From assembly GCA_040756415.1 (NCBI GenBank), contig JBFLYZ010000025.1, positions 1-50,538 on the forward strand: 50,538 nucleotides of DNA, in the 5' to 3' direction. The notes under the pieces were generated by a model. It made no database searches. It had not been told where the DNA came from and worked only from the letters and a program-made list of their open reading frames with translations. The position numbers were made by a program, and so were the translations under genes. Position 1 is the first letter of the stretch; the number at the start of each line of letters is the position of its first letter. This document shows, piece after piece, positions 24,205-32,938 of this stretch. The stretch is from JBFLYZ01 sp040756415. GTDB taxonomy: Bacteria > Bacteroidota > Bacteroidia > JADZBD01.

Positions 24205-24241
24205 ATTCCGGCATGCGTTTCGGCCGGAATACGTAAATTTG
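24205..24241. promoter_or_regulatory. Promoter of the SBBP-repeat gene with adjacent inverted repeat
   Basis: TAAATTTG (24234-24241) on the plus strand matches the -7 consensus and lies 21 bases before ATG 24263. Directly upstream, ATTCCGGC (24205-24212) and GCCGGAAT (24223-24230) form a perfect 8-bp inverted repeat in the place of a -33 element. It is likely an operator, possibly for the divergent NarL-type system. Confidence 0.5.
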
Positions 24242-24262
24242 ATCTGAGCCCCGCTCATCGCT

Positions 24263-26863
24263 ATGCCCCTGCAACGAAGCGTATTCCTTTCCTCCCTCCT
24301 GCTAGCAGCTTTTGCCTGCACAGGGCAGCAATTGGTCTCCGGCCAATCGTGCTTTACCGAGAATAAAGGACAGGTTGTGGACCAATATCGGCAGGTCAAT
24401 GACGATGTGCTGTTCCTGTATTCCGGCAAAGGGCTCAACGTGCAGCTCCGCAAGACGGGATATTCCTATGAGCTCTTTTCCGCTGAGGGCCTTCCCCCGG
24501 CCCAGGGTAACCGGTCCTACGGGTCGGCTGACCTGGCTGCCGTGAAGCTTAAGACCGCGCGCGTGGATATTGATTTCTACGGCATGAATGCCCGGCCAAC
24601 GATCATGGCTTACGATGCAGTGCCCGGCCCGTTCAATTATTATATCGATGGGAAGGAAATAACAGGAGTGAACTCTTATCAGAAAGTGATCTATGAGAAC
24701 ATATACGACCATATCGATATCGAGTTCGTACTGCAGGGCGGCCCGGTGGCTTCCCTCAAATACAATCTCATTCTGCACCCGGGTGCCGACCTGGGCCGGG
24801 TACGCTTTCTTGCCGCTGGCTTCGGCAACCTTATAGCTAAGCAAGACGGCAGCATCACCTACACAACCCCGCTGGGCGATATTACAGAGACCATACCCAT
24901 GAGCTTTTATACCGATGCTCCTTCCGAGAACATTCCCGTACATTTTCATACGGAGAATTCGTTCATCCGCTTTCAGGCGGAATACAATAAGCAGAGGACC
25001 TTCATTATTGACCCTTCCACCAATCGCATCTGGGGCACCTATTATGGCGATGCGGCCACCGATTACTGCAACGCGGTTAGCGCAGATGCCCAGAACAACA
25101 TTTACATTACGGGCTACACCCTCAACACCACCAATATCGCAACCAGCGGCACCTACCAGTCGACCCTCAACGGCAGCTTTGACGCTTACCTGGTCAAGTT
25201 CAATGCGAACGGGGTGCGGCAGTGGGGCACCTACTTTGGAGGCAACAGCGTGGATGCAGCCTACGGTATTTTCATTACCCCGAGCGGATACATCTATATA
25301 TGCGGTGATACGTTCAGCACGGGGAATGTGGCCAGCACGGGCGCGCACCAGACCACCTACGGTGGCGGCATTGACGATGCCTTCCTGGCCAAGTTCGACA
25401 GCAACGGCATTCGCAAATGGAGCACCTATTACGGTGGAATGCAGCACGACATCGCTTCGTCCGTTACGGTGGATAATAACGAGAACGTGATCATGTGCGG
25501 CCACACCGAGAGCCTGAACGCCATCGCCACGCCCAGCGCTTACCAGAACTCCTGGTCCAACCTGTTCGATGTGTTCATTGTAAAGTTCGACAGCGCGGGC
25601 CTGAGACAATGGGGCACCTATTATGGCGATGCAGGCATGGAAGAGGCCTGGGCGCTCGACTGCGATGCGGCTAACAATATCTATATAACGGGTTTTACTA
25701 CCAGCACTTCCAATATCGCCACACCGCTCAGCCATCAGTCTGCCTATGGAGGCGGTACGCAGGACGCCTATGCCGCTAAGTTCAACCCTTCCGGCACTGC
25801 CCTGCTGTGGGCCACCTACTATGGCGGTACGGGCAGCGACCAGGGCAGCTCCATCAAGCTCGATAACAACGGGAATATCTTCGTGGCGGGAAATACCACC
25901 AGCGCGAATGCCATTGCCACGGGTGGCGCCTACCAGCAAAGCCCGGGCAGCGCGGATGACGCCTTTATTGTCCGCTTCAACAGCGCTGGCGTGCGGCAAT
26001 GGGGCACTTACTTTGGCGGGAATGACGTGGATTATATCGCTGAACTGCACATCGTGAACAATACGTATCTTCTGTTCTGCGGCTCCACCCAAAGCACCAA
26101 TGCCATCAGCACACCGGGCGCGTACCAGGCCCTGCAATCGAGCCCCGGGAACTATGACGCCTACTTCGCTAAATTCAGCGGCAGCGGCAGTAAAGTACTG
26201 GGAACGTATTACGGTGGTACGGCTGCCGACAACGGCAGGGGCCTGACCTTCGACAATACGGGTAAGATCTATCTGGCCGGTGAAACCTACAGTACCGACA
26301 GCATAGCCAGTGCCGGTGCGCATATGGTGAGCAACGCGGGCGGTGGCGATGCATTCCTCGCTAAATTCTGCCTGGCGCCCGAGCCCCTGATCCTTCCCGG
26401 AGACACCCTTATCTGCACGGGCGATACGCTCACGCTGGCCGTTTCCCCGGTTTTTTCAAGCTACCTCTGGAGCAATAGCTCCACTACGCAAACGATCATA
26501 CTGACCGATACAAGCTCTGCTTTATATAATCTTTATGTAACCGTTTCCGATGGCTTCGGCTGCACGGGCACTTCGGATACGGTTACCGTTATTTTTGACG
26601 TGTGCAATACGGTAAGCTGGATAAGTGAGCTTGATAACCTTTTGCTTTACCCGGTCCCTGCAGGCGATGTACTGCAGATCAGCGTGCCAAACAGCCAGGA
26701 AGGTTGGGCAAATATGGAGATCTATTCGATGAGCGGGGAGCTGGCCTTGTCTTCAGAATTTTTGTTCGGGGCGGCACAGCTCGACATTTCGGGCTTAAGC
26801 CCTGGCGCCTACCTGCTGGTCATTAAAGATCGCGGTCTTTACGGGAAATTCATCAAGCGCTGA
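24263..26863 (+). CDS. SBBP-repeat T9SS-sorted surface protein
   Basis: An 866-residue exported protein. A signal peptide and FTENKGQ start the N-terminal DUF7948-like domain (about 25-240). Seven SBBP beta-propeller repeats of about 56 residues follow (about 255-710), each with W-x-TYYGG and a DAYLVKF-like strand (WGTYYGD, WGTYFGG, WSTYYGG, WGTYYGD, WATYYGG, WGTYFGG, LGTYYGG). Then comes an Ig-like domain (STTQTIILTDTSS), and a C-terminal type A T9SS sorting domain (LYPVPAGDVLQISV ... LDISGLSPGAYLLVIKD). It is thus exported through the T9SS and probably anchored to the surface. Ligand unknown. Its stop TGA and the stop of the next, convergent gene lie side by side in one palindrome. Confidence 0.93.
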   Translation: MPLQRSVFLSSLLLAAFACTGQQLVSGQSCFTENKGQVVDQYRQVNDDVLFLYSGKGLNVQLRKTGYSYELFSAEGLPPAQGNRSYGSADLAAVKLKTARVDIDFYGMNARPTIMAYDAVPGPFNYYIDGKEITGVNSYQKVIYENIYDHIDIEFVLQGGPVASLKYNLILHPGADLGRVRFLAAGFGNLIAKQDGSITYTTPLGDITETIPMSFYTDAPSENIPVHFHTENSFIRFQAEYNKQRTFIIDPSTNRIWGTYYGDAATDYCNAVSADAQNNIYITGYTLNTTNIATSGTYQSTLNGSFDAYLVKFNANGVRQWGTYFGGNSVDAAYGIFITPSGYIYICGDTFSTGNVASTGAHQTTYGGGIDDAFLAKFDSNGIRKWSTYYGGMQHDIASSVTVDNNENVIMCGHTESLNAIATPSAYQNSWSNLFDVFIVKFDSAGLRQWGTYYGDAGMEEAWALDCDAANNIYITGFTTSTSNIATPLSHQSAYGGGTQDAYAAKFNPSGTALLWATYYGGTGSDQGSSIKLDNNGNIFVAGNTTSANAIATGGAYQQSPGSADDAFIVRFNSAGVRQWGTYFGGNDVDYIAELHIVNNTYLLFCGSTQSTNAISTPGAYQALQSSPGNYDAYFAKFSGSGSKVLGTYYGGTAADNGRGLTFDNTGKIYLAGETYSTDSIASAGAHMVSNAGGGDAFLAKFCLAPEPLILPGDTLICTGDTLTLAVSPVFSSYLWSNSSTTQTIILTDTSSALYNLYVTVSDGFGCTGTSDTVTVIFDVCNTVSWISELDNLLLYPVPAGDVLQISVPNSQEGWANMEIYSMSGELALSSEFLFGAAQLDISGLSPGAYLLVIKDRGLYGKFIKR

Positions 26864-26869
26864 TCAGCG
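26858..26869. other. Palindrome joining two convergent stop codons
   Basis: CGCTGATCAGCG is a perfect 12-bp palindrome. It contains the TGA of the plus-strand gene (26861-26863) and the TCA complement of the minus-strand stop (26864-26866), so the genes meet with no spacer. Confidence 0.6.
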
Positions 26870-28534
26870 TATCACGCTGACATGGCCGACCAATGAATGG
26901 TGAAAATGCATGTAGTCATCCACCTGTACCTTCCAAACGTAAACATCTTCCTGGACCAGTTTGCCTGAGCCGCCCTGCACCGTTCCGTCCCAATGGTGAT
27001 TCCAGTCGGTGGTCTCGAAGATGAGGTTGCCCCAGCGATCGTAGATCCACAGGTGATAGGTACTCAGGTCGAGCCCCACCCCTTCGGGTGCGAAATAATC
27101 GTTATGCGAATCGCCATTAGGCGTAAAGGCATTAGGCACATAAAGGCCATGGAAAGGGCCAATATAAAGGTCCATGTAAGTGGTATCGCAGCAGGAAGTG
27201 GAATTACAGACGATCTGTTGGACGGTGAACACACCCGTATCCTGATAAGTGAAGGTCGGGTTTTGCAGCGTAGATGTTGAATTGTCCTCATCCCCGAAGG
27301 CCCATTGCCAGCTTACCGCGCCAACGGAGCAATCGGTGAACGGAATGGTGGGCTCGAGAATGGTGGTGGGCTGATTGCCTATGGTAAAGCAGGCTGTAGG
27401 ATAGCCATACACCTGCACCATGCCGTTATGCGTTGCCGTATTCACGCAGCCATTGTTGTTGGTAACCGTGAGTGAAACATGGTAAACCCCGGGCACCGCA
27501 TATACATAACTGATCGGGCCGCAGGAAGCCGAATCATTGCCGTCACCGAAATTCCACGAACAACTGGTGGAATTAAGCGTATTGTTCGTGAAGGTAACGG
27601 TAATGGGCGCGCAGCCCGTGGTATCGGGCGCGCTGAAATTAATGACCGGCAGGGGATGCACCGTAACCGTCATGGTGTCTGTATCCACGCAATTGCCAAT
27701 GGTAGCTGTGACCGTATATTGAGTAGTAGTCGTAGGCGAAGCGATGGGATTGCCGATGTTGGGATTGCTGAGGCCCGTAGCGGGCGACCATTGATACGCG
27801 GCCCCGCCCGATGCGTTCAATTGCGTATTACCCCCTATGCATATGGCTACGGTAGGCCCCGCGTTAGCGACCACTATGCCCCCGTATACCGTTACGCTGC
27901 CGCTCACGTTCCAGCAGCTCAGCAGGCTTCCGCCAGAAGCGTAACAGGTGTAGGTGGTGGTTGCGGTAGGCGTAGCTACAGGATTCTGGATGGTGGCGTT
28001 ATTCAGAGTTGATGCAGGCACCCATGAATAAACGGGTGTGGCTGTGCCGCAGGCATTGCTGACCACCGCGTTGAGCTGCGATGTTTGCGGAAAGCAAACC
28101 GTATCGGGGCTGGCAGTTACCGTAATGGTGGGTACAACCGGGCTGCCCGGGGTAGTAAAGGTGAAGGTAGCTGTCCAGGCGCTGAAGGTGGAAGCCATGT
28201 ACGCTTCGCGGGCCCTGAACTGGTAAACCGTACCGGGACAAAGCTGGCTCAGGCTAATGGTCTGAAGGGGGTACGGGTATGGCGTGGACGTTTTATTAAT
28301 GGTGGGCGAAACATAAAAGGGGCCCAGCCCCGTAAAGCTTCCGTTAATGCAGGCTATTTCTACCTCAATGGTATAGGTACAGTTATAGGTGGTGTTGCTC
28401 GACCAATATAGCTCCAGGTTATTCCCAACGACAGCCTGGCTGACAAGGGTTGGCACTAAGAGGGGAGTGCAGGCATTCACTGTTCCGAACGTAGCCAGGA
28501 AAAGAAAAAAAACCGTATAAAACCTGCCTTTCAT
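26864..28534 (-). CDS. Gliding-motility-type (type B) T9SS adhesin-like protein
   Basis: A 556-residue exported protein: signal peptide (residues 1-21), an N-terminal domain beginning CTPLLVPTLVSQAVVGN, a fibronectin/Ig-like part, two PKD-type domains (CSWNFGDGNDS and WQWAFGDEDNS), and a C-terminal CHU_C/type B sorting domain (YVPNAFTPNGDSHNDYF, YDRWGNLIFE, WDGTVQGG, VWKVQV). Type B domains are exported by the T9SS and in Flavobacterium support surface adhesins of gliding. The protein is a shortened paralogue of the next gene on the same strand, sharing its N- and C-terminal modules. Function as adhesin is inferred from the domains. Confidence 0.9.
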   Translation of the reverse strand: MKGRFYTVFFLFLATFGTVNACTPLLVPTLVSQAVVGNNLELYWSSNTTYNCTYTIEVEIACINGSFTGLGPFYVSPTINKTSTPYPYPLQTISLSQLCPGTVYQFRAREAYMASTFSAWTATFTFTTPGSPVVPTITVTASPDTVCFPQTSQLNAVVSNACGTATPVYSWVPASTLNNATIQNPVATPTATTTYTCYASGGSLLSCWNVSGSVTVYGGIVVANAGPTVAICIGGNTQLNASGGAAYQWSPATGLSNPNIGNPIASPTTTTQYTVTATIGNCVDTDTMTVTVHPLPVINFSAPDTTGCAPITVTFTNNTLNSTSCSWNFGDGNDSASCGPISYVYAVPGVYHVSLTVTNNNGCVNTATHNGMVQVYGYPTACFTIGNQPTTILEPTIPFTDCSVGAVSWQWAFGDEDNSTSTLQNPTFTYQDTGVFTVQQIVCNSTSCCDTTYMDLYIGPFHGLYVPNAFTPNGDSHNDYFAPEGVGLDLSTYHLWIYDRWGNLIFETTDWNHHWDGTVQGGSGKLVQEDVYVWKVQVDDYMHFHHSLVGHVSVIR

Positions 28535-28720
28535 ATAAGCTGAGCCGGATTAGATATAAGACACCCGCTTTCAGGCCTAAGTTGCATTGATCTTTTGCCC
28601 TTTAGGCTATTGCCAAAGGGCGTACGGCTATACTTCGGGGTTGGGGAAAGCCAGGTATACCTGAACAAATATACTAAAAACCCTTCTGATTCAAAAACAG
28701 GATAGTATCGGCTGCCGGGC
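28535..28720. other. Spacer between the two type B paralogues
   Basis: This 186-base gap contains no coding-like frame and no clear promoter element close to the start at 28534. The base composition is lower in GC than the genes around it. Confidence 0.4.
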
Positions 28721-31700
28721 TTATTTGATCACAGAAACGTGACCTACATACTGGTGCTTGGCTCCCAGGTAATCATTGATCTCTATCTTCCATACATAAA
28801 CATCTTCCTGCACGATCTCTCCCGATCCGCCTTCCACTTTCCCGTCCCAGTGCTTATTCCAGTTGTCGTTAAAGAAAAGCAGGTTGCCCCAGCGGTCGAA
28901 TATCCAGAGCCGGTAGGAGTTGATGTCAAAGCCTTCCCCTTTCGGGAAGAAGGTATCGTTGTTGCCGTCACCGTCAGGTGTAAAGGCATTGGGAACATAA
29001 AGGGTGAAATCAGGTCCGATCACCACCGTTTGCATGGATGAGTCGCAGCAGCCGTTGCTGTTGCACACCACCTGCTGCACCGTAAAGCTGCCCGTATCGT
29101 TATAGGTGAACTGCGGGTTCTGCTGGTAAGAGGTGGAGTTGGCCAGGTCGCCAAAGCTCCAGGTCCAGTTCGTTCCGCCCGTGGAACAATCGGTGAAGGA
29201 AATGGTGCCATCGAGAATGGTAGTGGGTTGCGGCCCGAAGGTGAAGCAGGATACCGGCTGCCCATATACCGCAACCATATTCGTATGCGTAGAAGAGGCC
29301 ACGCAGCCGTTATTATCCGTTACCTGTAAAAATACGGTATAGGTGCCCGGTGTGGTGTAGGTATGCGTCACCGGACCGCAGGAAGAGGAAGTGGCGCCAT
29401 CGCCAAAGTTCCAGGAGCATGCAGCCGAACCGCTTGTATTGTTCGTAAAGGTGACCGTAAGCGGAACACAACCCGTGGTATCCGTGCCAGTGAATGTAAC
29501 CACGGGCAGCGGGTTCACGGTAACGGTAACGGTAGCGCTATCTGAAGGAGTGCCGCAGTTGTCAGAAACAATGACAGTATAGGTTGTTGTTACGGGAGGA
29601 TTAACCGTAACGCTTTGCCCCGCCATAGGGCCGGGCAGCCAGTTATACGTATACGGGCCGCCATTACCTCCACTGCCTATAGCGCTGAGCTGAGCAGTGG
29701 CCCCCACGCAGATGGATACAGGGTTGGATGCGATCACGTTCAGGGGAGGATTAACCGTGACGGTAACTGTTTGCGGTGTGCCGGTACAGCCGTTGGCATC
29801 GGTGATAAACACCGTATATACCGTAGTAACTCCTGGGCTGACAGTAGGCCCGGCCGGTGCCCATGAAAAGTTGTAAGCAGGCGTGCCTCCGCTGCCGGTG
29901 GCGGTGAGCGTAGTGCTGGCGCCAATGCAAATGGTGACTGGCGGGCCGGGCGTAACAGCAAGCTGCGCGGGTTGTGTCAATGTGATCATCACCGTGTCCG
30001 TGCAATTGTTGGCATCGGTAACTGTGCAGGTATAGCTGGTTCCCGCGCAAAGGCCGGTGCCTGTTGCGGCATTACCTCCTGCCGGTGCCCAGGCATAGGT
30101 ATATGGCGGAAGTCCATTCACCACATTTACAGTAACAGAGCCGTTGCAGCTACCGAAACAGGTTGGGTTCACCGCTGAAGCTATGCTTGCCGATGGGCCT
30201 GCCGTATTGGGAACAACCACACAGGCCGAATCGGTACAGTTGTTCGCATCGGTCACATAAACGCAATAGGTATTGGGCACCAGTCCGTTTGCAGTAGCCG
30301 CGTTACCTCCCGATGGTACCCAGGAATAGGCATAAGGGCCGGTGCCGCCACTTACATTCACGGTAGCGCTGCCGTTTGGCTGCCCGCAGGTGGAAGCGGT
30401 AGCCGACATACTGAGCGCAAGCTGGGAAGGCGAGCTTACCACTGCCGTATCACAGGCGGAACAAGCGTTGGCATCGGTCACGCAAACCGTATATATGCCC
30501 GCACACAGGCCGGTGGCGCTGGGGGCATTACCGCCAGTTGGCGACCAGGAATAGGAATAAGGCAAAGTGCCCCCGCCAGGAATGACAACACCCTGCCCGT
30601 TGCATGCACCGAAACAGGAAACTGCAAACCCAGCGGTAGAAAGGGTCAGTTGCGGAGGTTGTGTAATAGTAAGCGTAGCGGATCCCGAGCAGCCGTTGGC
30701 ATCGGTAACATAAACCGTATAATTTCCCGCACAAAGATTGGTTGGATTGGGTCCGCTGCCAGCCGGAACCCATGAATAATTGTATGGAGCGGTGCCGCCT
30801 GTTACATTGACCGTAGCGCTGCCATCGCACAGGTTAAAGCAAGTGACGTTGGAAGAAGCCGGAATACTGACATTGAGCGAAGGGGGCTGCGTAAGCGTGG
30901 CTGATATGGTAGCCGTGCATCCGTTGGCCGAAGTTACCAGCACCGAATAAGTCCCCGCGCAAAGGCCCGTAGCTGTTGCAGTGTTCTGCGAAGGCGTTGT
31001 ACTCCACGAATAGGTATAAGGGCCATTGCCTCCTGTAGCCGTGACCGTGATGGTGCCATTGCATGAGCAGGTGGGATTGACCGGTGCTACCGAAAGGGTT
31101 TGCACCGGGTTTACCGTAACGGTAACATTGGCCGTAGACGTACAACCTACCTGAGTAACGGTAAGCGTATATACCGTGGTAACGGTAGGCGTGGCCACGG
31201 GATTGGCTGCCGTAGTGCTGCTCAGGCTTCCGCCCGGTGCCCAGGAATAGGTACCTCCGCCCGAGCCGTTAAGCGTAGTGCTTTGGCCTAAACAGATCTG
31301 GGCATTGGCACCCGCATTGGCTATAGGGGCCGGGTTAACGGTAACGCAAACCGCGTTGGAAGCAACGGTACCGCAGCCTGAAACCACGGCCTGAAAGCAG
31401 GTATTGGCCGTTAGCGGTGCCGTAACATATGGCGTGGTAGTCGCACCGGGAATATTGGTCCATGGCCCTGAGCTGGTAGGGCCTGATTGCCATTGTATGG
31501 TGCCCGTATAGCCGGTAAGGGTCAGTGTAACCGTATTACCCGCGCAAATGGTGGCGGGCGCCACGCTTGCCGTACCTGCTACGGGCGGTACGGTAGAGGT
31601 AACGGTCACTGAGTTGTTCGCGCTCCAGCAGCCCTGCTGTCCACCCGTAACGTAGCACGTATAGGTAGTAGTGGCGGTAGGAGAAGCCACCGGGTTCTGA

Positions 31701-32263
31701 ATAGTAGGATTATTCAGGCTGGAGGCCGGCACCCAGGAATAGGTGGGAGCCGTAGGCCCGCATGGATTGGAAATGGTGGCGTTAAGCTGCGAGGTCTGGG
31801 GTACGCAGATCATCGTAGGATTGGCCGTAACGTTCACCGTAGGCTGAACAAAGGTGCCCGGGGTGGTAAAGGTATAGGTGGCTGTCCAGGCGCTGGTGGT
31901 GGCGGGAAAGGTGGCATACACCTCCCTGGCCCTGAATTTGTAAACGGTGCCCGGGCACAGGTTACAGATATTGATGGTTTGCACCGGATAGGCAAAAGGG
32001 GTAGATGTTTTATTTATGGTTGCCGATACGTAGAAAGGAGGATTGCCGTTACCCAAAAACGTAGCCGAGTTACAGATCAGCTCAACCTGAATGTAATACT
32101 GGCAGTTGTATATGGTATTACTGCTCCAGTTAAGGTTCAGGTTACAGCCCGTAACATTCTGGCTGACCAGGGTAGGCACATTCAGCGGTGAGCAGGCCTG
32201 TGCGGACAAACGGCTCAGCAGGAGGATAACAGCAACAAGTACAGATCGGGAAAAAACGTTCAT
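28721..32263 (-). CDS. SprB-repeat type B T9SS surface protein
   Basis: An 1180-residue giant exported protein: signal peptide, the same N-terminal module as the neighbour (CSPLNVPTLVSQNVTG), Ig-like repeats, then five SprB repeats of about 75 residues (about 395-770) with the pattern YTYSW...GLCAGTY.V.VTDANGC, then two Ig-like (CIGASTTLTATGSGG) and two PKD-like domains (CSWNFGDGATS, WTWSFGDLANS), and the type B C-terminal domain (YVPNAFTPDGDGNNDTF, FDRWGNLLFF, WDGKVEGG, VWKIEI). SprB is the mobile adhesin of gliding Flavobacterium; here the protein is shorter, so a general adhesive role is likely. It was probably created with the 26864 gene by duplication. Confidence 0.92.
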   Translation of the reverse strand: MNVFSRSVLVAVILLLSRLSAQACSPLNVPTLVSQNVTGCNLNLNWSSNTIYNCQYYIQVELICNSATFLGNGNPPFYVSATINKTSTPFAYPVQTINICNLCPGTVYKFRAREVYATFPATTSAWTATYTFTTPGTFVQPTVNVTANPTMICVPQTSQLNATISNPCGPTAPTYSWVPASSLNNPTIQNPVASPTATTTYTCYVTGGQQGCWSANNSVTVTSTVPPVAGTASVAPATICAGNTVTLTLTGYTGTIQWQSGPTSSGPWTNIPGATTTPYVTAPLTANTCFQAVVSGCGTVASNAVCVTVNPAPIANAGANAQICLGQSTTLNGSGGGTYSWAPGGSLSSTTAANPVATPTVTTVYTLTVTQVGCTSTANVTVTVNPVQTLSVAPVNPTCSCNGTITVTATGGNGPYTYSWSTTPSQNTATATGLCAGTYSVLVTSANGCTATISATLTQPPSLNVSIPASSNVTCFNLCDGSATVNVTGGTAPYNYSWVPAGSGPNPTNLCAGNYTVYVTDANGCSGSATLTITQPPQLTLSTAGFAVSCFGACNGQGVVIPGGGTLPYSYSWSPTGGNAPSATGLCAGIYTVCVTDANACSACDTAVVSSPSQLALSMSATASTCGQPNGSATVNVSGGTGPYAYSWVPSGGNAATANGLVPNTYCVYVTDANNCTDSACVVVPNTAGPSASIASAVNPTCFGSCNGSVTVNVVNGLPPYTYAWAPAGGNAATGTGLCAGTSYTCTVTDANNCTDTVMITLTQPAQLAVTPGPPVTICIGASTTLTATGSGGTPAYNFSWAPAGPTVSPGVTTVYTVFITDANGCTGTPQTVTVTVNPPLNVIASNPVSICVGATAQLSAIGSGGNGGPYTYNWLPGPMAGQSVTVNPPVTTTYTVIVSDNCGTPSDSATVTVTVNPLPVVTFTGTDTTGCVPLTVTFTNNTSGSAACSWNFGDGATSSSCGPVTHTYTTPGTYTVFLQVTDNNGCVASSTHTNMVAVYGQPVSCFTFGPQPTTILDGTISFTDCSTGGTNWTWSFGDLANSTSYQQNPQFTYNDTGSFTVQQVVCNSNGCCDSSMQTVVIGPDFTLYVPNAFTPDGDGNNDTFFPKGEGFDINSYRLWIFDRWGNLLFFNDNWNKHWDGKVEGGSGEIVQEDVYVWKIEINDYLGAKHQYVGHVSVIK

Positions 32264-32403
32264 GACGGGCAGCGGCTTTCGGTATCTTTCTATTAAGACA
32301 CCTGCCGGGGCATGGTGGTTGCACCGGGGCCGTACCGAGGCAATTAACAGTCCGCTTTTGATAAGAAAGACCGTATACCGGACAATTCCCGCCCCTGGAG
32401 AGT

Positions 32404-32411
32404 TAATTTTG
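32404..32411 (+). promoter_or_regulatory. -7 promoter element (TAATTTTG) of the NlpC/P60 gene
   Basis: TAATTTTG fits TAnnTTTG and ends 5 bases before ATG 32417, so the transcript may be leaderless or nearly so. No TTTG -33 element is seen at the usual distance. Confidence 0.55.
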
Positions 32412-32416
32412 AGGGA

Positions 32417-32938
32417 ATGAGACGCAGCAGGTCCATATTGCTGGTCCTCAGCGGCCTTCTCCTTTTTTCATGTCACAATAAGGGAAAGGTTCCGGAGGAT
32501 AACAATGCTTCTTCAGCAAAAAAGCTGCGGGAGAAATACAGCGCCCTGCTGGGCGTCAGCCCGAAGGATGTTGAGAACATGAAGCTGTACGCTTTTATTG
32601 ACGATTGGTACGGCACGCCTTACAAGTATTCAGGAAAAACGAAGAATGGCATCGATTGCTCGGGCTTCGCGACCGTGCTTATGAAGGAGGTATATAACAA
32701 AACCGCCACCCCGCCCTGCTCAAAGATGTTCGAACAGTGCGAGGTGCTGGGCACAAAAGCCCTCGAGGAGGGCGACCTGGTCTTTTTCAAAATAGAAGGC
32801 AATAAAGTATCCCACGTAGGCATTTACCTGATGAACAACCGCTTTGTGCACGCCAGCACCTCGAAAGGCGTCATCATCAGCTCGCTCGAAGAGAACTATT
32901 ACAAGAAGTACTTTCACAAAGGCGGAAGGTTGAAATGA
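32417..32938 (+). CDS. NlpC/P60 family lipoprotein peptidase
   Basis: A 173-residue lipoprotein of the NlpC/P60 (C40) papain-like family, which cleaves gamma-D-Glu to diamino-acid peptide bonds in peptidoglycan. A lipobox LLFSC (Cys19) follows the hydrophobic start. The catalytic triad is visible: Cys81 in NGIDCSGF, His133 in VSHVGIYL, and His145 in RFVHAST as the third polar residue. The family pattern LEEGDLVFF lies between them. The protein is likely in the periplasm, anchored to a membrane. It overlaps the next gene by 4 bases (ATGA 32935). Confidence 0.93.
   Translation: MRRSRSILLVLSGLLLFSCHNKGKVPEDNNASSAKKLREKYSALLGVSPKDVENMKLYAFIDDWYGTPYKYSGKTKNGIDCSGFATVLMKEVYNKTATPPCSKMFEQCEVLGTKALEEGDLVFFKIEGNKVSHVGIYLMNNRFVHASTSKGVIISSLEENYYKKYFHKGGRLK

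Noticed and set aside
24302..26323. 673-codon open frame antisense to the SBBP-repeat gene
   Set aside because: It mirrors the repeated blades of the real gene, shows no domain, and has Ile/Val/Ala-heavy shadow composition; the sense frame has clear domains.
24263..32263. Regular repeats that could be read as a CRISPR array
   Set aside because: The repeats are coding, about 168-225 bases long and diverged; no short direct repeats with unique spacers were seen.
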